Assembly (NCBI RefSeq): GCF_964275005.1
Contig: NC_092699.1
Location: 19,086,901-19,150,900, forward strand
Direction of reading: 5' to 3'
From: Diadema setosum
Taxonomy: Eukaryota > Echinodermata > Echinoidea > Diadematoida > Diadematidae
Length of the DNA: 64,000 bases
The notes beneath the pieces are model-generated. The model did no database searches and was not told where the DNA came from. It saw only the letters and a list, made by a program, of their open reading frames with translations. Shown here piece after piece: positions 1 through 12,395 of the stretch (position 1 is its first letter; every line of letters begins with the position of its first letter). Position numbers and translations under genes: made by a program.

Positions 1-64
1 CCAAGATTTGAAGGGGAAAAAAATACCACAAGGAATAATGTTCAGAATTAATCAAAATGCAAGC

Positions 65-452
65 TTAAAGGATAGGAATAGGTTTGGTTGAGGTAAGGAA
101 TCATATTTCATTGTTTTGCGAGATGATTAGAAACCACTTATATGAAATACTACCGAGCATACAGTTCAAGAGGAATTGAAAGTTTATTTGATAAAAGTTA
201 GTTTTAAAATACAGAGATATCCAGAAACAAAGTAAAACAGAGTGGTCCTAATTAAAGGTGGGACCCACCTATAATTAGGATCTCTTTTGTTCTGAATAAC
301 TTGACCATTTCAAAACCAATTTTCACAAATTAACTTTGAATACCTCTTAGAATTGTATGTTTTCTTTAATATTTCATAAGTGGTTTCTAATGATCTTGCA
401 AAAACGTACAGCCTGAATCCCCATCTCAACAAAAGCTGTACCATCCCTTTAA
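65..452. mobile_element. Family B MITE, copy 1
   Basis: The segment starts at a TTAA followed by AAGG and ends CCCTTTAA. It is the same repeat as 449-816 and 15295-15761. Shared landmarks are a 'GTTTGGTTGAG' block near the left end, 'GAGATATCCAGAAA' in the middle, an inverted-repeat centre (CCTAATTAAAGGTGGGACC) and 'CATAAGTGGTTTCT' on the right. There is no open frame of note. It is a non-autonomous DNA element with TTAA target sites. Its right-hand TTAA is also the left-hand TTAA of the next copy. Confidence 0.75.
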
Positions 453-816
453 AGGAATGGTATAGTTTTGGTTGAGACCTAATTTCAGGTTTGTAACATT
501 TTTTGGTGGGATGATGAGAAACCTCTTATGAAATATGAAAGAGCATGTAATTCTATGAGGAATTCAACATTTATTTGATGAAATTTGGTTTTGAAATGGC
601 TGAGATATCCAGAAAAGAGCGATTCTAATAAACGATCGCTTTGTTTTACTTTGTTTTTGGACGTCTCAGTCATTCCAAACCCGATTTTCATCAAATAAAC
701 TTTGAATTCCTCTTAAAATGGTATTTTCTGTACTTTATCATAAGTGTTTTCTTGGTATCTCGCAAAAAGTTAAAAGCCCAAATCTCATCCCCACCAATAC
801 TGTACCATCCCTTTAA
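449..816. mobile_element. Family B MITE, copy 2
   Basis: This copy begins TTAAAGGAATGGTATAGT and ends ACCATCCCTTTAA, so the terminal ~12 bp are inverted repeats. The middle (around 620-650) folds back on itself around GCGATTCTAATAAACGATCGC. It directly abuts copy 1 and shares one TTAA with it, so one copy inserted into the target site of the other. Two short open frames across it are by-products of the palindromic sequence. Confidence 0.8.
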
Positions 817-1344
817 TCATCAGCATAGAAACATGATCTGTTTGTCTGAATGTCTGATAAACCTCCGGAGGAATACTGGCAGGCTTGACAACAATGCTTG
901 TTATCTAAAACAAAAGTTTCAACATGATCTCATTAGTCCAATTTGAAGTTTTAGCTACACTTGTCAAGCAGTCATGTTGTTAAAATTGCAAACACTATCT
1001 AAAGGTGATGTTTGCTAGAAATTTAAAGTATTGAAGGCTATGGTGGATTTCTTTCCTCTTGTGTGTCATGCAGATACAAGCATCAGGAGCTTAGAAAATT
1101 TGTAGTGGGATGATTTAAAATTGACTCATCACCTTGTATGAATTGACTGTGGTTCTTAAGACATTTAAAAGTTCTAAATTTCTGGGCTAAATATTCATTC
1201 ATATGACTTTTCTTGTGCATCAGGAAATCTCAAATGCAAAAACATATATCAGAGGCGCAGCTTATTATTTCATTGTTTGAATCAAGATTGATACTTATCT
1301 AGCAAGCTGTCAAATGTAAACAACAGTTTGCACAGTGCTCACAC
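817..1344. other. Unique AT-rich DNA, nothing recognised
   Basis: No repeat shared with the rest of the window, no RNA gene and no convincing exon was seen here. Confidence 0.5.
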
Positions 1345-1718
1345 TTCAAGGTCCTGTTTATGTTTGGGAGCAGTGATTTAAAAAAATGTTCAAGATATCA
1401 CTTTTGATGCATATGTGTAGGTCAGTTGTATCACAAAACATCCTACCATATAAATTTTTTACGATAAAGCCTAAAATATAAGGAGATATCACTATTTTTC
1501 TCATTTAACCGAAACGGTTACTGTTGATGGTTTAGTCTGGAAACATTTTTATTATACCTATTGTTCACATTTTGTATATTTAACAATACTTAGCATCGAT
1601 TATACTGGTTCAAATTTTTACATTGGTTGTTTCTCTCCCTAACTCACATTTTAGAACTATTTTGAAGCACTGATGCTGGGTTTTTGTTTCATCTGCAAAT
1701 GGTAAATTATGCCTTTCA
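1345..1718 (+). mobile_element. Family D MITE, copy 1
   Basis: This is the most diverged of three copies (others at 24262-24633 and 42110-42488). Shared blocks are TTTGGGAGCAGTGATT near the left end, 'GATGCATATGTGTAGGTC', 'AAGGAGATATCACTATTTTT', and 'TTTTTGTTTCATCTGCAAAT' near the right end. The better copies have TTAA at both ends and inverted termini of the type TTAAAGG...TTTACC. Here the end TTAAs have decayed to TTCA. It has no coding capacity. Confidence 0.7.
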
Positions 1719-2400
1719 CTTGTGGTGCGAATGGAATGTATTCTGCCTTCAACCTGTCTGCCCAACTTCGTAGAAGGACAATTACCCAACAGTAATATCT
1801 AGAGTCTTGGAGGAAGGCAAGCATGGAGGGGATACTCATTAGATGTGAACTCTTGGAAGAGTCTGTTAATTCTCCTCACATGGACCTGTCTGTCACGGGC
1901 AATTTCATTAATGATCTTTTACATCACTGGGCGAGGAGACTGCTCTTGTGACAAAAAATTATCTGTACTTCCAGTCTCCTGATAAAACTGAGGAGTACAT
2001 CATACAGATATATTTGTCCCACGCTGTAATCATGAATACTCAGTAATTATCTCCTTGGGGCTGTTTGGCTTGTCTACTGGTCTGCATCATAAAGACAAGA
2101 GTGATATCTTGGTAATGATGTTTTGACTGTAATTTATCAGCAGTGATACTACAGACTTTAACGGCCTCAATATAACACAAGACCTCAGCAAATATAAACT
2201 TCTCTTGTGTGAAATGTTTTAATGAACTGCGCCATATAATTTCATAAATCAAGGGAACAAGACTGGTGTTCATGATATCAGATTCTCCTGGGCCAAAGGA
2301 AGGCTATCCTGAGACAAAGTTATTTTTTAACAAAGGCTGAAATATATGAACACTGGGTGAGGAGAAGTTAAAAAGCAACAGGACAAATGATGAGGAAATA
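1719..2400. other. Unique DNA, nothing recognised
   Basis: Short open frames on the minus strand (for example 2040-2273) have neither recognisable composition nor splice signals. No shared repeat was found. Confidence 0.45.
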
Positions 2401-2640
2401 TGTGACCCGCTACAACAAAAGGATCCTAAAGTCGCTGACGGGTGAGCCGAGCATGGCCCAGAAAAATGCGTTTTTCAGGCCTTTCCTTTGATCATTTAGC
2501 TTCAAAATTTCGGCAGATGGTAGAAGATAAATTAGAATACAAAATCATGTTATTACCAGAAATCTGAACGTTTCAACGAATTTTCGTGAGGTGACTTCAA
2601 ACTCGATTTTCTCGGCTCACCCGTCAGCGACTTTTCAACC
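2401..2640. mobile_element. Short element with TGTGACC start and 23 bp inverted arms (family G, copy 1)
   Basis: Perfect 23 bp inverted repeats lie at 2428-2450 and 2612-2634, with core GTCGCTGACGGGTGAGCC, separated by 161 bp. The left boundary TGTGACC matches the ends of the elements at 62471 and 49567. The matching right end is not clear, because a T17 tract (2645-2661) follows. The fully matching arms suggest a fairly young non-autonomous element, or a hairpin retained for another reason. Confidence 0.6.
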
Positions 2641-3793
2641 AAGTTTTTTTTTTTTTTTTTTCCAACAAGTGACTCCACATGTATTCACAGAATAATCCTT
2701 CTCAAATGTCTCTACTGATTCGAAATATACCTGAAGTGTGAGGTAAGTGTGAACACACTATATTTTCCACTGTAGAACATTGTGCAGCACTACTTCCTTA
2801 TGGGATTTCCTTCACTCTCTATAATGTTCCACTCACGCTGATGTCAAAAGTCTATGTTAGACTTGCGTAGCATCTGTGCATTGCCTGTAGTAATAGGTAA
2901 CATATGCTGGAGCAGCTGCTGCCTTAAAGTGAAAATTCACTCCAGTTTTAGTCACGAACAAGTCTGTTTCACAAAATTTTCTCTCCTGACTTGAATGTAG
3001 GAGGAGAAGTTGTATTGCTAAAATCATTGATTGTAGAGTAATAGCAATATTTTAGCAGTGATCACAATTTTGTAAAGAAGAGGAGGTTACAGTGGCTGAA
3101 TTATTGACAAAATAATGGTTTTGAATGTTTCATTATGAAAACAATGTAAGAGTTGTGAGGATCTTGTGTGTGTGAATGTAAGCAATGCCTTTCTTATTTT
3201 TAGGCTAATTTCAATGAAACTTCTGCTACTTGAATGTTTGACTTAACTTAAGAGGAAACTTGAACAAGATATGGAGTTTCCCTTTAAACTGATCAGCAGC
3301 ATCTAGGAAAGGAAGTGTTTCATAAGGGTGACAGTATCTTGGTTTTTCCTAACAAGGTCTTGCTTGTGCACATTCCTTTCACCTCAGAATTGGTTGACTC
3401 ATCTCCCCTCTAAATGACACAACTACCCAAAATTCTTTTTTGATTGAATGACAGCTTCTCATTACAGGGTTTAAGCTAAAAAGAAAATAGTCTTCAGTGA
3501 TACAAGTTTTGACACAATGCTAACTTGGCGGATATAACCCTCATTTTGATAACAGGAATTGTAGGAGGATAGGTAAGGAACGATTCTAAGTCCTGTAAGT
3601 TTTTTTTTTCCACCATAGGTCAAATTTGGGTCAAATGTTTTGCAGCAGGAAATGAAAAAGTTCCTTTAAGCACATGATATTTCCTCTCTCAAAAGATTGA
3701 TTATTTGTGAGTGAAGGTTAGTACTCTTAGTTCATAAGAAAATAGGTATTTCCTTATTAAAAAATTGCAGTCTTTAGCAATACTTATAGATCT
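2641..3793. other. T17 tract, then unique AT-rich DNA
   Basis: A poly-T run at 2645-2661 is followed by about 1.1 kb without recognisable repeats, RNA genes or exons. Confidence 0.45.
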
Positions 3794-3897
3794 TTAACCC
3801 GTTGAGGACGAGTCCCGAGTATACTCGGGCAAGTGTCTATGGAAAATGCATGAGAAATGCATGTTGTAGCAAAATTAGTCTGTCCTCAATGGGTTAA
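3794..3897 (+). mobile_element. Family C MITE, copy 1 (TTAACCCGTTGAGGAC ends)
   Basis: This 104 bp element has TTAA on both sides and inverted ends of ~14 bp (CCCGTTGAGGAC on the left; GTCCTCAATGGG on the right). It contains a perfect 16 bp palindrome, CCCGAGTATACTCGGG, at 3814-3829. A TTAA target with CCC-type ends is what piggyBac-superfamily elements use, so this is probably a piggyBac-related MITE. Compared with the other four copies it carries a short extra ATGCATGAGAA-like stretch. Confidence 0.8.
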
Positions 3898-4109
3898 ATG
3901 TGATGCAGTGTACACTTCTGTTACATCTAGACATGTGCATACACATGAGAACACCATTATGGAAACAAGTCCTTCATGCTCAAAGCTACTTACATAGTAC
4001 TCTGATTTTTATTTTATGAGACTTGAAGAGACCGACCTCGGTGTTCACCCCCTCTGTCTCCCAATACCCCTTACTTTCAAGAAACCAACAACAAAAAAGA
4101 GGCATACAA

Positions 4110-4546
4110 TAGGCCCGTTCACACACAAGGGAAAAAGTGCGATTTAGAAATCGATTTTCTTATCGCGATCAAAATTTCGAAATTTTTTCCAGTGTGGACA
4201 GAAAAATCTCACTAATTACCGCGATCCTTATCGCGATCCAACTCGCACTATTAGTGCGATTTTTCAGAATAATCGCGATTATTTAGCCAAGCGTCGTGAG
4301 TGTGAGCGCGATCGAGATTCGGAAATCGGTATTTTTAGTCCCATCGTTCGCAGCGCGTGCGAAACTCTATTGGGACTGCGGGGTCAGTCTTCGGTCATGC
4401 AAGATTCGCGCATGCGCAGTTTGGCCACTGATCGTTCTTTCCTTGCTGCGAAGTGCGATTTTTCCCTGTGTATGAACGGTCGAAAAAAAAATCGAAATTT
4501 GGATGGCGATTGAAATTTCGATTTTCGTTGTTTGTGAACGGGCCTA
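4110..4546. mobile_element. CpG-rich MITE with GGCCCGTTCACA ends (family H, copy 1)
   Basis: The ends are near-perfect inverted repeats, AGGCCCGTTCACACACAA on the left and its reverse complement (one mismatch) on the right, flanked by TA. The interior is far richer in CpG than its surroundings and carries repeated ATCGCGAT-type words. It also has an NRF1-like palindrome, GCGCATGCGC, at 4408-4417. A 129-residue open frame across its right half is translated repeat and not a gene. A decayed second copy lies at about 39500-39903. Confidence 0.75.
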
Positions 4547-5000
4547 ATAGCTACAACAAGGACAACTACAATATCAAATCATTGCAACTGATTGACAAAT
4601 TGCACTTCATCAGCATAAATAAGCACTGTCTTGATCAGTGTTTTTTTTTTTATCAATACAGCTCTTATTTATGTTGTAGGGTAATTTGTCAGTCATTTGC
4701 AATAAAAACAGCTCTACAGAAGAATTCCATCAATTTCAATAACATGAAATCAGTTTATTTGGAATTGTTGGAGCATATAATCATAATATATCCTGTAGTC
4801 AGTGTCATAATTCGCTATACATTGAGCAGTGTTTTGGTTTGATTGAATAGATATGAGAAGAGTACTTTGAATAGGAAACAATACATAAGTTGATAACAAG
4901 AGTTGATAATGAAAGTGAAAGTGCAAGATGTAATTTGCTTTTGTATACCAGGTAATCACACAGGGAAAATGAGCAGTGTGCTGGTGACAAAGGCCAGGTA

Positions 5001-5080
5001 TAGTCTAGACTTGGTTTCATCAGTTTTGAAACAACTTGATTAGTCTAGACTTGATTTCATCAGTTTTGGAACAAATTGAT
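5001..5080. repeat. Tandem duplication, 40 bp x 2
   Basis: The 40 bp from 5001 (TAGTCTAGACTTGGTTTCAT...) are repeated directly at 5041-5080 with about three substitutions. It is a local slippage-type duplication with no visible function. Confidence 0.85.
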
Positions 5081-6412
5081 TTGCAATTTGGCATAGAATA
5101 CTGCAGCATCTACAGTCTTGGTCATTAGCCTACTCACAACACGTTACACTTGACAAGCATTTTTCCTGAAATGTGTCATGACAGTCATTTTATATTCTGT
5201 AACAAACAAAAAAATCAACAAATGCTGTTGAGTAATGGAGAAGTAAGGTCTGCATGTACAATGTATGTGTGATATCCTTTTATAATTGAGTATTTGTATT
5301 AACAGATGTAGTGTACTCCACTTCTAGCTCACTTATGGCTGATACACATCCTGTTTCAGATAACATTTGGGCTATTCGTATTGTAAAAAATAAAACACTT
5401 TAATTGATAACATTTATGATTAAAACTGTATTATCACATGGCAGTAAAGACTGTGTTACTGCACTAGACACGCAAAAAAACAAACAAACCAACAAACAAA
5501 AAACAATTCTGTATTTTTTTTAATATTCTGATTTCATACATTAATGAAAAGCAAAAACAATATATTTCTTGCAACAGATTGATCTAATTCTTGTGATTTC
5601 CCCTAAGCTTTCCATGCAGCTGTAAATATTTTGTAAGATTGATAAAGAAATATTTCCTGATGAAAATTTAGAAAAACTCATTCCTCTCTCTATATCTTGC
5701 ACCAAAAGTAAGAGCTTGATTTTTTCCCTCTGTTTTTGTTTCTCACTTTCTGACTATGTAATCTTTCCATTCACATGGTAGGAGGAAACTCCATATTCAG
5801 AGATATTTTCAGGAAGAAATTATATGTTTGATTGTTTGTTTCTTTCATTTTACAATTTGTCTGCCTGCAGTTCACTTCAGATACTCATTATGGTTTATGT
5901 GTGTGTATGTGTGTGTGTGTTTGCTTTTTTAAACTAAAGAGATCTCAGATATTGGCACTTGGAATATATCTGCAACAAGATAATGCTTTCTGCACCAGAC
6001 AGAACTTTGTTATGTTGTCAAAGAGGGCTGCTGTACCACTTCTAGTCTCTCAGGCACTACAGGCTATTTGACAAAGCAAACACTTTGGTTCCATGTAATG
6101 GTACCCAGAAGCTCTTGTCACAACACATCCAAACCATTGTGCAACATAGCCACTATAACTCATGTTTTATTTTCACTTCAAGATAAATGAAAGATGCCTT
6201 CAGCTATTCCAAGAAGAATAAACGTTGGTAGAGTGATATGCACAACTTGAAAAAAAAAAAAAAAAAAAAAGACTAGTAGTGTGACTTACATTAGAATATG
6301 AGCCATTTCTCTTGACGTAATATTTTCTTTGAACAATTTACTGAAGCATAATGTAACAAGAGAATTTATCTTGATAGAAGGCTTCCATGAAAAGAAAATA
6401 GCGAACAACATT

Positions 6413-6450
6413 CTGTGTGTGTGTGTGTGTGTATGCGTGTGTGTGTGTGT
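6413..6450 (+). repeat. (GT)n microsatellite
   Basis: About 38 bp of GT repeats interrupted once by ATGC. Confidence 0.9.
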
Positions 6451-6505
6451 TCAAATAAGTATGAATGTATTCACAGAGATGTTTGTATTATGTTGATATA
6501 TGAAC

Positions 6506-6511
6506 AGAGAG

Positions 6512-6548
<37 letters not shown>
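6506..6548 (+). repeat. (GA)n microsatellite
   Basis: About 43 bp of GA repeats with one GCGA interruption near the left end. Confidence 0.9.
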
Positions 6549-6553
<5 letters not shown>

Positions 6554-7043
6554 AGTAAACAGATGTCAAAAAACTGAAAGCTGAACCATAGTAGTCCGAA
6601 GAAAGAACCGTGACTCCATGCAGAGGGCATTCCTCCGTTGTCATCGGATACGGCAGATGTAGGATGACCCTCTGCCTCCAGTCATCTCTCTAAGCCTGGT
6701 TGCTACAGCAGCATCCAATTTCTCTCATCACAAAGGGCATTCCCTCCATCTTCTTGGCATCATGTAATGACTGTGTCTTTGTACTGAGGAAGATTCCCTC
6801 TGCCCTGTTTGACAGTCGTTTCCATGGATATATACATGTATCTATATTTTTTGTTTGGGGGGGGGGGTGAGGGGTCTGACAAAGGCGAAGATAATGTTTT
6901 GATTGATTGATTGGTTGATCAATTACTTTATTGTCCACTCCGGAAATTCTTTGTACATTGGATATCAAAAAACAAACAAACCATTAAATACATCACAGGT
7001 ACACCACAGACATTTCAGGAAATGCGAATGAAACTAACTCATA

Positions 7044-7610
7044 TTAAAGGGAACGCAAACCCAAAGAGCAATGTGGATTGAGTAAAAGCATTAACATTAA
7101 TAGAACACATCAGTGAAAGTTTGAGGAAAATCGGACGATCGATGCAAAAGTTATGAATTTTTAAAGTTTTGGTGTTGGAACCGCTGGGTGAGGAGACTAC
7201 TAGAGGTTATGACGCATGAGTGGACAACAATATAAACAAAATATAAAAGGAATTCCACAAAAAAATCACTTTTATAGCAAAGTGAAAGAGTACTTGACTA
7301 ACCGCTTTCAGAAAGCAGGGGGAATAAGTGCTACCCCTAACATATGTCTGTATCAAGTTGATGGAATGTGTAATTTTCATGAAAAATGAATTTCTATGGA
7401 ATTCCCTTTATATTTTCTTCATGTTGTAGTCCTCTCATACGTCATAACCTCTAGTAGTCTCCTTACCCAGCAGTTCCAACACCAAAACTTTAAAAATTCA
7501 TAACTTTTGCATCGATTGCCCGATTTTCCTCAAACTTTCATTGATGTGTTCTACTATTGTTACTGCTTTCACTCAATCCACATTGCTCTTTGGGTTTATG
7601 TTCCCTTTAA
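7044..7610. mobile_element. Family A foldback MITE, copy 1
   Basis: This is a TTAA-flanked, 567 bp, self-complementary element. The left arm begins TTAAAGGGAACGCAAACCCA and the right arm mirrors it. The arms remain complementary for ~200 bp through 'AAAGTTTGAGGAAAATCGG' and 'AAAAGTTATGAATTTTTAAA', leaving a ~150 bp middle with 'AAAGCAGGGGGAATAA'. It has no coding potential. Its terminal ~25 bp differ from the AAGGACAAGTTCACC subtype of copies 2, 4, 5 and 6, so it marks a subfamily. Confidence 0.85.
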
Positions 7611-7865
7611 CATACAATTGCATATGCACCATAACACCATAGTACATTAACTCGGCATTTACAACTATACAAAACTGTCAATATATATCACTTTTATACA
7701 ATTATTCAACTCATAAATATAGTCATGAATATCCTTTCCTGAAACATCACTATACACCAAACAATATCTTACCTACATATCACAATTTATGATTATCTTC
7801 CAGTATTCAGTATTTCAGTTTTGATATCAGTTGGGCTTAAGAAGAGGGAAACATATCAAATGGAA

Positions 7866-8084
7866 TTAGTGTCATACCAGAAATTTTTGTGTGCATGAAA
7901 CTTTTGCAAATTTCCTGAGGAGCCATCAGGATTTGCAAAAGTAAAATGCATGCAAGAGGTCTTGTTTACACAATGCATTGAATGCCAGTGTCAACTTGTG
8001 AAAGTTTCATGCTGCGAAAAAAAAAAGGCTCTTAGCTCCAATTCATGAAAATTTCATGCCACCAATGTTTCTCATTTTACAGTA
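7866..8084. mobile_element. Decayed MITE with ACTGTAAA-type right end (family J, copy 3)
   Basis: The right end reads CATTTTACAGTA and the inverted interior (CATGAAACTTTTGC ... GAAAATTTCATGC) resembles the elements at 48789-49001 and 58640-58839. The left end is poorly preserved (CCAGAAATTTTTGTG), so the boundary is approximate. Confidence 0.45.
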
Positions 8085-11000
8085 ATGGTCTAGCTATTAA
8101 CTTAATGTCAGGTTTTAATCAAAAAGAAATGAAATGTTGTGCTATATCAGCAGCGTGAGTGTCATGTCTTTTGAGATCATACTGCCATGCTTGTCTTTCT
8201 AGCTGGTATGGCAAGTCTGCATGATTTAATCACTCACGCAGTCTTTTATGAACTGATTGATTAATGGATAATGGAGGAGCGGAAGGTGCGAGTGTAGTGC
8301 AGTGCACTTTATTCGGCTTCTCCTTTCACAGGATTGAGTGTCATGTGTTTGATGGGCAAAGTGGTGATACTTATCAACATCTCAAGCAACCTATCGCTTT
8401 CTCCATATTTTCCAGTGAACAAATTGACTTTTTTTGGGGGTATAATAAAAGTATGATTTTTTTTAAATCTATCTGCAGTCGCATACTTGATGTTTGATAC
8501 GTCATGAGCTGAGTCCCTCTTGTGGCTGCCAGAAGCTGTACTCATTATTATGGGCAGATGAACAAACAATTACAGTTTAACAGGAATGAATGCAAAAGTG
8601 ATTAGCATACAACATATTTACATGTCATTCCTGATGTGTCACGATTCTACCATGGAGTGTAGAATCAGGCATATTGTAGGTGCTTACAGAATCATATTCA
8701 TGTGTAGACATGTGATGTGATGATCTTAACAGACATGGCATTCAACGGGTTACATAAGAATGGTATGATAGACTACTATAGAGTGAAACGAAATAATGAG
8801 TTTCATTAATAAAAGGGAGTGTGATTAAAATCATAAAAAATACAGATTATGAAGTGATCATGTTTTTGCTCAAAAAGACTCTCAGCAGCTACTCACATGT
8901 TTATTGAATTCCCTTTTTGAAAATTAATTAAAAAGGACTTGTGTCATGTGTGTCAAATCATATTTGAGTTGTACTGATTAAAGAATTGTGACTTATAAGG
9001 ATGTTGTTGTACAGATGTGTTTGTGACCAATATCACTGCCTTAATTGTAAAAACATAAAAGTTTCCATGATTCTAATATATTTCTTTCATCTGATTTCAG
9101 TTAAAATGTATGATATCCTGTTTGTTTTATGTAATTTACTTCATTAATCTCAACTTTGCAAACCTTGTGAAATTGGAAACAAAGAATTCCAAGGAGGAAC
9201 AGCTGCACTGCATTATTTCAGCTTAAATTGTGCAAATCCCCAATTCAGCCACATATTTGTAATCACTCACTTTCTATATACCCCAACTTGATCTCATGAT
9301 GTAATTCTGAACCAAAAAGAAATGAACAAAGCAAAACAAAGGTACAATCAATGAGCTAAAACAAAAACAACAGCATACAATGTTGTAATGTATTGTACCC
9401 TTGTATATGTGATTGTGTTATATTTTGTTATCAGTCCCTGATTGTGTGAAATTCTTGTAAACAGGGCCTCATGGATGACTAGAAGTAACAGTCATTGTCA
9501 CTACTAAAAATGGGCTACCCTCCGCATGTTTTTTTTTTCTTCTTGACCTTTATGTAAAACATTCTTCTTACTCTATTGAATATGTGGAATTTTATTATAC
9601 GGAAATAAAACAAACATACTCATCACACAAATAGAAGTGTGTGTTCATACTTTTTGAGAGCTTTTCATGCCTTTGATGGGTTTTTGTTGTTTGATTTTGC
9701 ATATAATTATAATCAACATGATCGAGAACATAATTATTGAACTTCCTGCTTTCAGTCATATTGTGTAATTTTGTATCCGTTTTCAAACTGTCAGTGATTG
9801 AATAGTCAATATTTGACATAGATATCTTCCTTTTTTTCTTGATTACCAGCAAGTTTTGATTGTCAGTATACTAAACTGTATACTGCGGATTCGTATCTGG
9901 CCAAATACTCTCTTACTCAGAGTATACTGACCTGAAGATAAAAGATGAAATATGGTGCCAATTTCCATGGTGGTATCTGTCTGAAATTTAGACTCGATGT
10001 CCAATAATTGCCCTGTGCACTTGCTTTGTCATATGCTTTAAATAAAATGTGAGCTCCAACCATCCCAAGTATAGTTGAAAATCAGCTGTTGAACAGGCCC
10101 TGGCTGCTACTCATTTGCCAAAAGTCCCAAAGAAACAAGTTTGAACCACTCCGAGGTGTCTGATTGTATCAGTTGCTCTATCGACGCCTCAGCTGTCGCA
10201 GGGCAGCGGGTCGAGAGCAGACCGTGCAGTCAAATCAAATTGGATCAAATCTGAATGGTGTTAATCCGAGTGTCAGCTGTGCAAGCATGTCCCTCAGGCT
10301 TTGATTTCTCCCAGATAGTCGACATTGAAGTTGAGAGGACTCAGAAGACAAAGCACCAAGGAGAGTGTGTTCTCTTTCTCCCTCATTGATTGGGGTGACT
10401 TGTTTATACTTTCCCTTCATCACAGGACTGAATTGTGTGTAGAGGGAGCCATTTTCACACATCTGGTAAATTAAAGTAAGTTTTCAGACTTTGAGAAATT
10501 TTGCTCAGTTCTTACCAAAAAAAAAAAAAAAATGTTGTCAGAGCTCTGAAGTGTAACTGACAAACATATAGTCCTCAATTACTGTGAAAAGCCAGTTTAA
10601 ATTGGGAATTTGTTAGAATTAAATCTCATGAGGTTTTGTTAACATGACATCTAATGCTTCAATTTGACTTATCTTCTCTCTTCACCTGCTTCCCATTCAT
10701 TTACATATGTTCTCCTCCCAGGTTTCCATGAACTGTAAACATTTGTATTAAAATAGGGGTATACAGCATCAAATGATATGTTCATCGGCACAAAGTGCTT
10801 ATAGTGGCATACATTTTAGAAACGATAATAATTGCTGCAGTTTTTTTGATCTAGCGTGAACAGATGAGTAAATTTCAAAGTTTGATCTTTATGGTATTTG
10901 CTAGTGAAAGTGGCTATATTTATGGCTTTAGAGAAAATGATGTTTGAAGAGTTAGCATGCAGTATGATTATTGATAAGCTGTAATAATCTAACTATCTCA

Positions 11001-12357
11001 TTAAAAAGTTAAGCTTAGGACTAGTGAACCTTCTGAAATCAGATGGCTAGCCTTAAAATAGATTGAAATATCAATTACAATTAAGATATGACATTCATAC
11101 TTATCTGTCATCAAAGATGTTTGATGTTTACTGGATACAAATCATAAACATGGTATCACATGGAGACAAACTCTCAGAAATTATATCAAAGATTATGTTT
11201 CATGTAATTTGTGTCAACTGGGAGCATAAACTCAGACTCTAGATGTTGCTGACTTTTGAGATTACATGTTAATTATCCTCTGGAATTGAAATATTGCAAT
11301 TCCCCAAATCCCACTGTAAGAGTGGCTTGAAGTAACCAAGACATATACTGAGATAATTTGTCTAAAATATGTTTTTAATGGCTAACACATGGTGTTATTA
11401 AACATGGGATTTGATGAATCCACCTTAAGAAATATTTGCCACAATCATCACAACAACTGTCAGAAATCAGTTACTTTTCCTTGAATTTGGCTATGAATAT
11501 TTTTCCGTTGGATAATGCTCTGTCAGTAAGACTATAGTTATGAAAACAACAACAACTTTGTTTTGTCCTTAAAAACTGTATTTTAAGCCATTTTTGCTGA
11601 TGCTGTGGATTCACATAGTAGATTGTGTATGTGTGTGTGTGGGGGGGGGGGGGTGTGGGTGTATATGGATTAGATAATTGCCGTGGTCTTCCAGTAAGAT
11701 AGGATGAGCTTTTTTTCTGATAGAATGGAGACATTGGTTATTCTATTAGTAAAATATGAGTCTGAAACTTGTCAGCGTAGTACCTACACACACTGTGTAG
11801 CAAAATTAATGTCCAATGATAGCAATATGAACAGCAAAATCTTATATATTTCATATTTGATGAAGACCTAAACGGGAAATGGTATGTTGGGTTGGTTTGG
11901 ATCCGTCCTTTCTACAGAAGGAAGACAGTCATGTAGGTATTGAAGTGATATGAGACAGAGCATCAAAATGCTTCATTGGTGATTTTTATCGGAGTTGTTG
12001 AGCAAAAAAAAAAAAAAAAAAAAAGCCAAAAAGGGTAGGTAGATTTTGAAGTGATTTTGTTTCTTTCTTGTGTGAACCATGAAGGAGACTTACCCTTTGT
12101 TTCTCCCCTCCGAACTTCCTCTTCCTGAAGATCTCTGGCGGTTTTATGGTCACTGGCTGTGACCTCGCAGACTAAAAATACAAAGACGGAGGAGGAAAGG
12201 CACGAGTATTGGTGGGCACGCTTTGTTTAGCCTGTGCAGTCAAGATATGAAATTTCCGTGTATTTCTTCATTAAATATTTGAAGATGTTTGGCTGTTGAT
12301 ATCACTCCCTTTCCTAGGAGTGTCCCAGAGGAAACGTAAATCTTGCTCCTTTTTCTC

Positions 12358-12395
<38 letters not shown>

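Larger units (their letters stand above)
5081..7043. other. Unique DNA with several microsatellites
   Basis: No gene was recognised. The stretch holds the (GT)n and (GA)n tracts listed separately, a poly-A run at 6250-6270 and a G11 run at about 6857-6867. The open frame at 5832-6071 includes a (GT)n-coded Cys-Val run and is not credible as a protein. Confidence 0.45.

Noticed and set aside
10235-10462. 75-residue minus-strand frame (MCENGSLYTQFSPVMKGKY...) just after an acceptor-like TTTAATTTACCAG
   Set aside because: The residue mix is protein-like, but there is no donor, no neighbour exon and no family resemblance. Length is within chance for this amount of sequence.
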